Below are positions 1 to 5,497 of a stretch of DNA of 6,441 bases, piece after piece (positions within the stretch are counted from its first letter, which is position 1; every line of letters begins with the position of its first letter). The stretch lies in the NCBI GenBank assembly GCA_016181565.1, contig JACOZA010000054.1, positions 1 through 6,441 of the forward strand, in the 5' to 3' direction. A program made the translations under genes and the position numbers. The notes beneath the pieces were generated by a model. That model did not search any database. It was not told where the DNA came from and worked only from the letters and a program-made list of their open reading frames with translations. This DNA is from Candidatus Sungiibacteriota bacterium (lineage in GTDB: Bacteria > Patescibacteriota > Minisyncoccia > Sungbacterales > JACQCQ01).

Positions 1-2160
1 ATCCTAAGGCTCATGGCGAGTCCGGGCGATGAGGAGTTCGTGCGATTCAGTTTTTTCTGGATCGGGCGCAATCCGACCGCGAACAAACCAATCGTTTCGT
101 TCACGGGGAGCGGCGGACAGGTTATCGGCCAGCTGCGGTTACGCACCGACGGCATCTTCGAGGTGATCGACAAGGGCGGGGTTTCCCAGGGGACTTTTCT
201 GATAACGCCCTTCGAGTGGCACGACATTTCGCTACACCTCAACGTCAACCGGCTGGGATCGGATGCCGACCGAAACGATGTCATGGAGTTTCGCGTTGAC
301 GATGGAATGATTATCGGCACCACAACCGCACGAGCCGGGAACGCCCAAATTTCTTCACTCTACCTGTCACACTATTACCTCAGCGGCACCAGCATCCCCA
401 GTTTCATCGACGACATCAGGGTAAACAGTACAGCTGGAGGGTGGCCGGCGAGGGGGAGCATCATTCGCCTGGACCCCACGGGAGACAGCATCGATGTCGC
501 GTTCCGGCAGTGGACTGGCACGTTTGCTGACGTCGACGAGACTCCGCACGATGGAAGTACGACGGTCATCCAATCCCAAACGCCGGGGGAAACAGAAACC
601 TTCCAGCATCCCTCCGCCCAAACGCTCGGCATTGACCAACGGGTGATCGGACCCGTGCAGTTGGTGGTGATTGGGCGGATGGAGGGACCCCAGCCGCTGA
701 GTTCAATCAACGATCTCATCCTCCGTTCGGCGAGCACCACCTCGGCCGTATCACGCACGTTCACCACCGCATTCGGTCCGGCACTGCTACGGATTGATGG
801 ATTCGATCCCAACGATGCCCAGCCATGGACTCCCGCCAAGCTCGATGGGATCGAATTTGGGATCCGGTCGGGATCAAACATTTCAGCCTCGAATGTAGCG
901 GCGGTCACCCATACCTCTTTGATGGCCGAGGTGCTCGGCGAACCGATCGTGACCTCGCCCCAGAGCATGCGACCGCTCGTCTACATTACCGATCCTCCCG
1001 CCTACCTGAACGGCAATAATGCCGACGGCATCTTCGGTACGACGACCATCAGTGTTGCTGCCTGGGACAACATTGCAATCGATCGCGTGGAGTTCATGGT
1101 TGATGGCAGCGTCCTGGGGGTAGATAGTGCAGCCCCGTACGAATGGGTCTTCAACGCGGCGCAATTCACCAGCACCATAAAGTACGTGCCCCTGACGGTG
1201 CGGGCCTTCGATTCGAACGGTAACACCGGCGGAGAGACGATAACCATGCGCATCAACCAGTGGTGCGAAGCGCATCCCTCCTTCGGTTTCACCCCGCTCA
1301 CCGAGCTCGGCGCGGGAACGTACCAGGGCTATGAGGGGGGACTGTACACGGGGGGAACGAATGTCCGCCCCGCCGGTCACGAAGCGGCGGGAATCGCGCT
1401 GGCAAATACCATCGTGCCGCTTGACGGAAACGGTAATCCCAATCCTACGGGGAAGAAAGTCCTCTTCACGATCGGAATGTCGAATGTCCAAGGGGAGAGC
1501 TACGCCTTCTACAAACGTGCCGCACTCGATCCTGCAAAAGATTCTCGCCTGATGATTGTCAATGGCGCCATCGGTGGCTATACGGCAAATGTCATTGCGG
1601 CCACCACTACCGACTACTGGACGAAAGCGCTCAACATCCTAAACCAACAGGGGGTAACGCCGCTCCAGGTAGTAACCGTTTGGTTCAAGGATACTGGGTT
1701 TGCGCTCCAACCATTCCCACAGGACGCACTCACGGAGAAAGAGTACTACCGAACTATTGCCCAAGAGGTCAAGGCACATTTCCCGAACGCGAAATTAATG
1801 TTCATCTCGAGCCGAATTTATGGCGGATACCACGAGACCCACTTCGCCCGGGAGCCGTACGCATACGAAAATGGCTTCACCGTTAAGTGGCTCGTGGAGG
1901 ATCAGCTGAACGGATCACCAGATCTCAATTACGATCCGGCGCGGGGAGAGGTAAGGGCGCCCTGGCTTTCCTGGGGACCATACCTCTGGGCCGATGGAAC
2001 GGTACCCCGATCAGACGATCTTGCCTGGCTCTGTACTGACTTTAGTGATGGAATCCATCCCTCGACCCATCCCGGGCGCGGTGCCGACAAGGTTGCCGAG
2101 CGGTTGCTCGACTTCTTTAAGTCCGACCCCGCAACTCGCCCCTGGTTTCTCAGTCAATAG
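1..2160 (+). CDS. Multidomain LamG-like / Ig-like / SGNH-hydrolase-like protein, 5' partial
   Basis: The frame is open to the left edge of the window (no stop before the first ATG at 13), so the true start and any signal peptide lie outside. Numbering residues from that ATG: 1-143 resemble a LamG/concanavalin-like fold, ending in a typical 'FIDDIRV' strand; 146-310 form a beta-rich region of a kind seen in phage-type structural proteins; 322-416 form a bacterial Ig-like domain ('DNIAIDRVEFMVDG...VRAFDSNGN'). From about 483 the C-terminus matches an SGNH/GDSL hydrolase-like family: block I 'GMSN' with candidate nucleophile Ser490, block II 'NGAIGG' (517-522), 'SSRIYGGY' (599-606), 'WGPYLWADG' (654-662) and block V 'DGIHPS' with Asp679 and His682. 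Family knowledge suggests an esterase-type fold acting on an extracellular glycan or acyl ester; the substrate is unknown. The stop is TAG. An alternative is a surface adhesin with a degenerate hydrolase fold. Confidence 0.8.
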   Translation: MLRLMASPGDEEFVRFSFFWIGRNPTANKPIVSFTGSGGQVIGQLRLRTDGIFEVIDKGGVSQGTFLITPFEWHDISLHLNVNRLGSDADRNDVMEFRVDDGMIIGTTTARAGNAQISSLYLSHYYLSGTSIPSFIDDIRVNSTAGGWPARGSIIRLDPTGDSIDVAFRQWTGTFADVDETPHDGSTTVIQSQTPGETETFQHPSAQTLGIDQRVIGPVQLVVIGRMEGPQPLSSINDLILRSASTTSAVSRTFTTAFGPALLRIDGFDPNDAQPWTPAKLDGIEFGIRSGSNISASNVAAVTHTSLMAEVLGEPIVTSPQSMRPLVYITDPPAYLNGNNADGIFGTTTISVAAWDNIAIDRVEFMVDGSVLGVDSAAPYEWVFNAAQFTSTIKYVPLTVRAFDSNGNTGGETITMRINQWCEAHPSFGFTPLTELGAGTYQGYEGGLYTGGTNVRPAGHEAAGIALANTIVPLDGNGNPNPTGKKVLFTIGMSNVQGESYAFYKRAALDPAKDSRLMIVNGAIGGYTANVIAATTTDYWTKALNILNQQGVTPLQVVTVWFKDTGFALQPFPQDALTEKEYYRTIAQEVKAHFPNAKLMFISSRIYGGYHETHFAREPYAYENGFTVKWLVEDQLNGSPDLNYDPARGEVRAPWLSWGPYLWADGTVPRSDDLAWLCTDFSDGIHPSTHPGRGADKVAERLLDFFKSDPATRPWFLSQ

Positions 2161-2173
2161 CTCTCGAACAGCT

Positions 2174-2203
2174 GGCCTTCACGTGGAAGCCGGACTGATT
2201 TTG
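2174..2203 (+). terminator. Possible weak terminator after the SGNH-like gene
   Basis: Fourteen bases after the TAG stop, GGC(C)TTC (2174-2180) can pair with GAAGCC (2186-2191) as six base pairs with one bulged C around the loop ACGTG. A short T-rich run (2199-2203) follows a few bases later. The stem is short and the T run is interrupted, so this is only a candidate. Confidence 0.25.
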
Positions 2204-2303
2204 TGCCTACAAGAATAGTGGCGCTCCGCATCCAATCACGAACACCGGATCTTGCCACTGCGATATTTGCGCGGTACTCTCTCAATAAAACTGCGGCGTT
2301 CCC

Positions 2304-2404
2304 CGCCTGCGCCGAGGCTTCGGCGGGCAGGCGTCGCATTTCGGATTTTTCGCGGGGGGATTTCTCTGCCTTGCCGGCAGGCAGGCTCGCCGCCTGCGGC
2401 GGCG
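2304..2404. repeat. Cluster of GC-rich palindromes (REP-like)
   Basis: CGCCTGC (2304-2310) plus GCCGA (2311-2315) pair with TCGGC (2320-2324) and GCAGGCG (2327-2333), giving a 12-bp stem with a GG bulge and the tetraloop GGCT. A second hairpin is CGCCG (2388-2392), loop CCTG, CGGCG (2397-2401), and the 8-base palindrome TGCCGGCA lies between them (2373-2380). The core CGCCTGC/GCAGGCG recurs in both. Short frames crossing this stretch translate to low-complexity strings such as 'PACAEASAGRR', typical of translated palindromic repeats and not of a gene. The function is unknown; such elements are common between genes in CPR-type genomes and could act as transcript ends or repeat-family insertions. 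The rest of 2204-2433 shows no gene. Confidence 0.55.
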
Positions 2405-2433
2405 AAATGGGTTCGCACTAATTTAAGTATCCT

Positions 2434-2510
2434 GCATTGGATGTAACGGGGTGAAGACAGAACACCGGACTTCTAAGCCGGTTATGAGGGTCCGATTCCC
2501 TCCAGGGGCG
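2434..2510 (+). tRNA. tRNA-Arg(TCT)-like gene, degenerate, possibly a pseudo-tRNA
   Basis: The 3' two thirds fold like a tRNA: anticodon arm CCGGA (2465-2469), loop CTTCTAA with anticodon TCT at 2472-2474, then GCCGG (2477-2481); variable loop TTAT; T stem GAGGG (2486-2490)/CCCTC (2498-2502) around TCCGATT; then CAGGGGC and discriminator G2510. No CCA is encoded. Several things are wrong. The anticodon stem closes with A-G; the T loop has C where T/pseudouridine 55 is expected; the best 5' acceptor strand, GCATTGG (2434-2440), leaves two mismatches and two G-T pairs; and the D-arm region is about six bases longer than in the tRNA-His of this window. The 5' end is therefore uncertain. It may be a damaged copy, or a tRNA whose 5' part was replaced. 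Confidence 0.5.
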
Positions 2511-2620
2511 TAGGCAAACGGCGGGCAGGTAAGGCGTTGGTGAGGGTTCGCGCTATTTCAAGAATACTGGACCAGAAGGGTAAATCTGCGTGGGAGCAAA
2601 ATCTCCCAGAAGTTGCCAAT

Positions 2621-2944
2621 ATGAACTTCTACCAAGAAGTATATAAGCTTGTGGCAAAGGTCCCGAAGGGGAAAGTTGCAACCTACGGCCAGATTGCTGC
2701 GTTGATTTCCACCCCGCGCGCGGCGCAAGTCGTCGGTTTTGCCCTGCGTGCTCTGCCGCAAAATTCGGAAGTTCCCTGGCAGAGAGTGATTAACTCCCAA
2801 GGCTGTATCTCGATTCAAAATCCGCGCTGGCCGCAATCAGAACAAGCGCGGCTGCTGAAACGTGAGGGGATTAAGGTAGCATTCAGCCATAATGTTTACA
2901 GGGTTGATCTTGATAAGTATCTCTATAGCTTTCGCGCACGGTAA
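2621..2944 (+). CDS. Alkyltransferase-like protein (ATL, MGMT family)
   Basis: The 107-residue product matches the C-terminal DNA-binding domain of O6-alkylguanine-DNA alkyltransferases: 'VPKGKVATYGQIA' (14-26, with the base-flipping Tyr22), 'PRAAQVVGFALRALP' (32-46, the recognition helix) and 'PWQRVINSQG' (52-61). The acceptor Cys of the usual PCHR motif is Trp53, the hallmark of ATL proteins, which bind O6-alkylguanine without repairing it and hand the lesion to nucleotide excision repair. Two residues are unusual: the motif reads PWQR where PWHR is usual, and Gln36 stands where the arginine finger ('ARxVG') is expected. The ATG at 2621 was chosen because homology begins there; the frame is open upstream to a TTG at 2537, but the extra 28 residues resemble nothing and overlap the tRNA-proximal leader. 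AGAAG (2608-2612) could act as a ribosome binding site about eight bases upstream. Confidence 0.85.
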   Translation: MNFYQEVYKLVAKVPKGKVATYGQIAALISTPRAAQVVGFALRALPQNSEVPWQRVINSQGCISIQNPRWPQSEQARLLKREGIKVAFSHNVYRVDLDKYLYSFRAR

Positions 2945-3001
2945 ACTTCTCGGGTTTGTTTCGGAACATTTCGGCACGTTGGGGAGTATCACGATGAACT
3001 A

Positions 3002-3039
3002 ATACACGTTCATGTTGCTGTATTAACATAAACGTGTAT
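3002..3039. repeat. Long imperfect hairpin between convergent genes
   Basis: Bases 3002-3016 pair with 3025-3039 as 14 of 15 base pairs (one C-A mismatch) around an eight-base loop. It lies between the ATL stop and the end of the opposed hisS. Neither side has a T run, so it is not a classic intrinsic terminator in either direction, although it could protect the 3' end of the ATL transcript. Confidence 0.5.
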
Positions 3040-3048
3040 GGGGGCGCT

Positions 3049-3074
3049 AAAAACACGGCGCGAACCGTTCGCGC
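3049..3074 (-). terminator. hisS: Intrinsic terminator candidate for hisS
   Basis: Read on the minus strand just after the hisS stop, GCGCGAA (3074-3068), loop CGG, TTCGCGC (3064-3058) is a perfect seven-base-pair stem. Four bases later comes TTTTT (3053-3049). Distance, orientation and composition fit a Rho-independent terminator. Confidence 0.55.
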
Positions 3075-3089
3075 AATAATAGGCGCACA

Positions 3090-4299
3090 TCAGCGCGCGA
3101 TTTTTACGGCTTCTTCCAGTTTTTCGATGGCGATTTCCTGCTGGGTATTCGTCTGCAAGTTTTTTAACTGCACCACCTTGCGGTCTTTTTCTTTGTCGCC
3201 GTAGATCAGAACGTAGGGAATTTCCTGCTTCACGGCGTAGGCGAGTTGCGCTTGAAAAGCTTTGTCTTCGCCGAGGTACTTGGTGGCGCAGACGCCGGAT
3301 TTTCGCAGGATGGTAACAAATTCGATGTATTGGTCTTCAAAAGCGTCGCCGAGATCAAACACCAGAACTTCCGTCAGGGTTTTTTGTTTTTTGATTTTCC
3401 CTAGGCGTTCGAGTGCGGCAAACAAGCGGTCCACCCCGATGGAGGCGCCGACGGCCGGAAGCGATTGAGTGGAGAATCGCGCGGTGAGTCCGTCAAAACG
3501 CCCGCCGCCGAAGACGGAGCCTATTTCCGGAATTTCTAAGAGCGCCGCTTCAAAAATTGCTCCGGTGTAGTAGCCGAACCCGCGGACAAGCGCCGCATCG
3601 TAGCGCAAGTATGATTGCGGCACGCCTAATTTTTCGGTTTTCAAGCGCAGGTCGCGCACGAAGCTCTCTTCAAGTCCGTTCTCGCCGGAGATTTTCCAGA
3701 GGTACTTTTTGGTTTTTTCAAGTCCGAGGCCGGATGCTTCCGAAACTGCAGTTTCCCATTCTTCGGGTGACATCTTGTCTTTTTTATCAATCGCGATTAG
3801 AGTCCGGCGCTCACGTTCTTTGGTGATGCCAAATTCAATCAGCCGGCGCAAGACGTCGCGCTTATCGTTGATGCGGATTACAAATTGATCCACGCCGAGA
3901 GTTTTTAACGTCTCGTATATCACTTGGATAATTTCCGCATCGGCATCGAGCGAAGTTGTGCCAATGGTATCAATGTCCATTTGCGTGAACTCGGGCGAGC
4001 GGGACGGTAAGGTCGAAACGCAGCGAGGTTTCGTCTCGAGTTATATCTTTTACTTCACCGCGAACCGCCGGCGCTACGCGAAAAATAATTCTGTCGGATT
4101 CCGCCTCGCCTCCGACAAGCACTTCGTTGCGCTCGACCGCAGGCGTCTCCATCGGGTCAAACCCGAATCGTTCGAAGACGCCTCGGATCGTATCCATCAT
4201 GGCGTTTTTGGCGATCATATCCTCCGGCAGGGCATCACGAAAACCGCCGGGGAGCGCCGGGTTAATCAGCTTCTTTTCATTTGGCTCTTTGCTCGTCAC
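3090..4299 (-). pseudogene. hisS: Histidyl-tRNA synthetase, disrupted by an internal frame-changing deletion
   Basis: HisRS charges tRNA-His with histidine. The N-terminal frame (GTG start at 4299 to a TGA at 3970) has 'LINPALPGGFRD', motif 1 ('PMETPAVE') and 'LRFDLTVPLAR'. The C-terminal frame (to 3090) resumes with 'EFTQMDIDTIGT' and continues with a histidine-binding motif 'LVRGFGYYTGAIFE' (residues 131-144 from the ATG at 3980), motif 3 ('GGGRFDGL', 'GASIGVDRL') and the C-terminal anticodon-binding domain. The frames meet at about 3986-3993. Intact relatives have roughly 33 residues there, including motif 2 (FRxE) and 'GRYRE', which bind ATP and the tRNA end. About 100 bases are therefore missing and the frame changes, so no complete enzyme can be made from this copy as written. 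All remaining blocks are well conserved, which points to a very recent deletion or an assembly error. No clear ribosome binding site precedes the GTG. Confidence 0.85.
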
Positions 4300-4314
4300 G
4301 GAGTGGTGCTAACT

Positions 4315-4408
4315 TGACATCAGCGAGTAATCTCATCAACGAATAGCGAATCAAAAACGAATATTCGAATTCGTTTATTCGAAATAGATTCGTTATTAGA
4401 TGATGTCA
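4315..4408. repeat. Imperfect palindromic element rich in CGAAT/ATTCG
   Basis: The element is bounded by perfect inverted 8-mers, TGACATCA (4315-4322) and TGATGTCA (4401-4408). Its centre is AAACGAAT (4355-4362), loop ATTCGA, ATTCGTTT (4369-4376), a perfect eight-base-pair hairpin. The pentamer CGAAT or its complement occurs eight times between 4340 and 4392. It fills the divergent space between hisS and the elongation factor-like gene, where both promoters should lie. It could be a small inverted-repeat mobile element, a multi-site operator or a shared regulatory structure; the sequence alone does not decide. Confidence 0.55.
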
Positions 4409-4449
4409 TAGTACCTTGATTTTTTCAAATAAGCTGGCTTAATGAAGGT

Positions 4450-4698
4450 ATGGAGACGCCAATCGGAAAGGTCACACACTACTACGGCAAACTTAGCGTT
4501 GCGGTGGTAGCGCTTCGGCAGCCATTGCGCCTTGGCGATCGGGTAAAGGTCAAAGACGGCGATCGCGAATGGGAGCAGAGCATTGCTTCCCTACAGCTCG
4601 ACCATAAACCCGTCGAGGCGGCTCGGGCGGGGGACGAGGTCGCGGTTAAAGTCGAGGGCAAAGCCCGCGAAGGAGCGCTGCTGCTTCGGGTAGAATAA
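4450..4698 (+). CDS. Translation elongation factor-like small beta-barrel protein
   Basis: The 82-residue product is a single domain like domain 2 of EF-Tu-type GTPases: 'IGKVTHYYGKLSVAVVAL' (5-22), 'PLRLGDRVKVKDGDREWEQSIASLQLDHKPVEAARAGDEVAVKV' (25-68; conserved pieces include LGDRVKV, SLQLDHKPVE and AGDEVAVKV). Stand-alone proteins of this kind occur widely in CPR bacteria and some archaea and are annotated as translation elongation factor-like; their function is not established. There is no G domain, so it cannot be a GTPase; binding to RNA or the ribosome is an inference from the fold. The start is ATG 4450; GAAGG (4444-4448) sits almost against it, too close for ordinary Shine-Dalgarno spacing. 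It is divergent from hisS and lies upstream of tRNA-His in the same direction. Confidence 0.8.
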   Translation: METPIGKVTHYYGKLSVAVVALRQPLRLGDRVKVKDGDREWEQSIASLQLDHKPVEAARAGDEVAVKVEGKAREGALLLRVE

Positions 4699-4710
4699 GT
4701 TCTCTCGGTT

Positions 4711-4733
4711 GAAAGGAATGTCGCATCCTTTTC
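4711..4733 (+). terminator. Possible terminator hairpin after the elongation factor-like gene
   Basis: Twelve bases after the stop, GAAAGGAATG (4711-4720) pairs with CATCCTTTTC (4724-4733) around the loop TCG, with one bulged base on each side. The T run lies inside the 3' arm and not after it, so termination is uncertain. Confidence 0.3.
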
Positions 4734-4756
4734 AGGATTCTTTGGCTGTGCAAAAA

Positions 4757-4831
4757 GGCTTAAGCCAATGACAGCAACTAGTGCCTAGCCACTAGTAAAT
4801 GGTTCGCGGTCGTTTACTAGTGACTGGTTGC
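4757..4831 (+). promoter_or_regulatory. Alternative-hairpin leader upstream of tRNA-His
   Basis: ACTAGTG occurs at 4777-4783 and 4816-4822, and its complement CACTAGT lies between them at 4790-4796. The middle copy can pair with the left copy (small loop) or with the right copy as CACTAGTAAA (4790-4799)/TTTACTAGTG (4813-4822). An outer GCAAC (4774-4778)/GTTGC (4827-4831) supports the second form. A 10-base perfect palindrome, GGCTTAAGCC, lies at 4757-4766. The structure ends about 28 bases before tRNA-His. A regulatory or processing role is inference. Confidence 0.4.
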
Positions 4832-4858
4832 TATCTTTGCTCCCAGAATCTAGCGTAT

Positions 4859-4930
4859 GGCGGCTATGGTGTAGAGGTAACACAGGAGCTTGTGGAGCTC
4901 TTATCACGGGTTCAATTCCCGTTAGCCGCC
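4859..4930 (+). tRNA. tRNA-His(GTG)
   Basis: It folds as a complete cloverleaf. The acceptor is GCGGCTA (4860-4866) with TAGCCGC (4923-4929), seven perfect pairs. The extra G at 4859 (G-1) faces C73 at 4930, the identity pair for histidine. The D stem is GTGT (4869-4872)/ACAC (4880-4883). The anticodon stem is GGAGC (4885-4889)/GCTCT (4897-4901) with loop TTGTGGA and anticodon GTG at 4892-4894. The variable loop is TATC, and the T stem ACGGG (4906-4910)/CCCGT (4918-4922) encloses TTCAATT. CCA is not encoded and must be added after transcription. The synthetase gene for this tRNA lies about 560 bases upstream on the other strand. The sequence turns strongly AT-rich directly after the tRNA. Confidence 0.95.
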
Positions 4931-4954
4931 CTGAAGAATATATAAAGTAAATAA

Positions 4955-5496
4955 GCCAACAATTTTATACCCCTGACGGGAGTTAGAACTTTTTTCAAAA
5001 AGAAGAATCGTTAGAAGATCAAATTCAAAGACGAAATTTACTTTATCAAAGACTTTCTAGAGAAGCAACATATCATGCAAATAGAAGATTACCTCAAATT
5101 GCCAAACAATCCAATTCAGATTGTGCCTTCTTATTAATGGATAGAACTTTTATCTCCAGATTATTTTCAATGCGACAGATCATGCCCCATATAAGTTTAG
5201 ATGAAGCATTAACTTCTGTAAATCCTAAGAATAAAAAGAAAATTCAGTCAGTCATACCTCAGATTACATTTATATTTAATGTTTCAAAAAAGACATTAAT
5301 CGACAGATGCAACCCCGCAATGGACCAGCCAGACAAAAAGGAGTTTAGAAGAAATAATTTATCCCGATATTACGAATTATATGAACGGGTGGTTAGTGAG
5401 ATTATCGGAGACTCCAGATTTAATATTCAGGTTATTGATGGCGAATTATCTCCTGAAAAAATAAACGAACTAATAAAAAAATATCTTAAGATTTGA
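4955..5496 (+). pseudogene. Thymidylate-kinase-like P-loop kinase, 5'-truncated remnant
   Basis: The main frame is open from 4987 (after a TAG at 4984-4986) to the TGA at 5494-5496, about 169 codons. It carries features of the C-terminal two thirds of dTMP kinase/deoxynucleoside kinase-like proteins: 'FLLMDRTFISRL' with the DR-aromatic motif (Asp codon at 5140), a hydrophobic strand before a conserved Arg ('FIFNVSKKTLIDR'), a LID-like 'DQPDKKEFRRNNLSRYYELYERV' stretch, and a final 'VIDGELSPEKINELI' helix region. The N-terminal Walker A P-loop is absent; tRNA-His stands where it should be. The first ATG (5137) lies inside the DR motif and is not a plausible start, and there is no GTG or TTG before it. 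Residues read in frame 2 from 4955 ('NNFIPLTGVRTFF') look like an earlier part of the same protein, one base out of register at the A run 4997-5001. The family call is by motif only. Confidence 0.55.
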
Positions 5497-5497
5497 A

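Noticed and set aside
375..1491. Long minus-strand frames opposite the SGNH-like gene
   Set aside because: They are the complement of a GC-rich gene with clear plus-strand domain motifs, and their translations show no family features.
2203..2421. Overlapping small frames on both strands in the spacer
   Set aside because: They are driven by GC-rich palindromes, translate to repetitive Ala/Gly/Arg strings on both strands and have no start context.
2537..2620. N-terminal extension of the ATL protein from TTG 2537
   Set aside because: Family similarity starts at the ATG 2621; the extra residues match nothing and the stretch contains a hairpin and a likely leader.
3958..4317. Plus-strand frame opposite the 5' part of hisS
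   Set aside because: It is a shadow of hisS; the minus strand carries the conserved HisRS motifs.
4314..4346. Promoter from the perfect TTGACA at 4314-4319
   Set aside because: No acceptable -10 box lies about 17 bases away, and TTGACA is part of the terminal inverted repeat of the palindrome.
4315..4408. CRISPR array
   Set aside because: The CGAAT repeats are too short and face each other as a palindrome; there are no regular spacers.
5137..5496. A complete 119-residue gene starting at ATG 5137
   Set aside because: The ATG lies within the DR motif core of a kinase-like sequence whose coding character continues upstream, so it is an internal Met.
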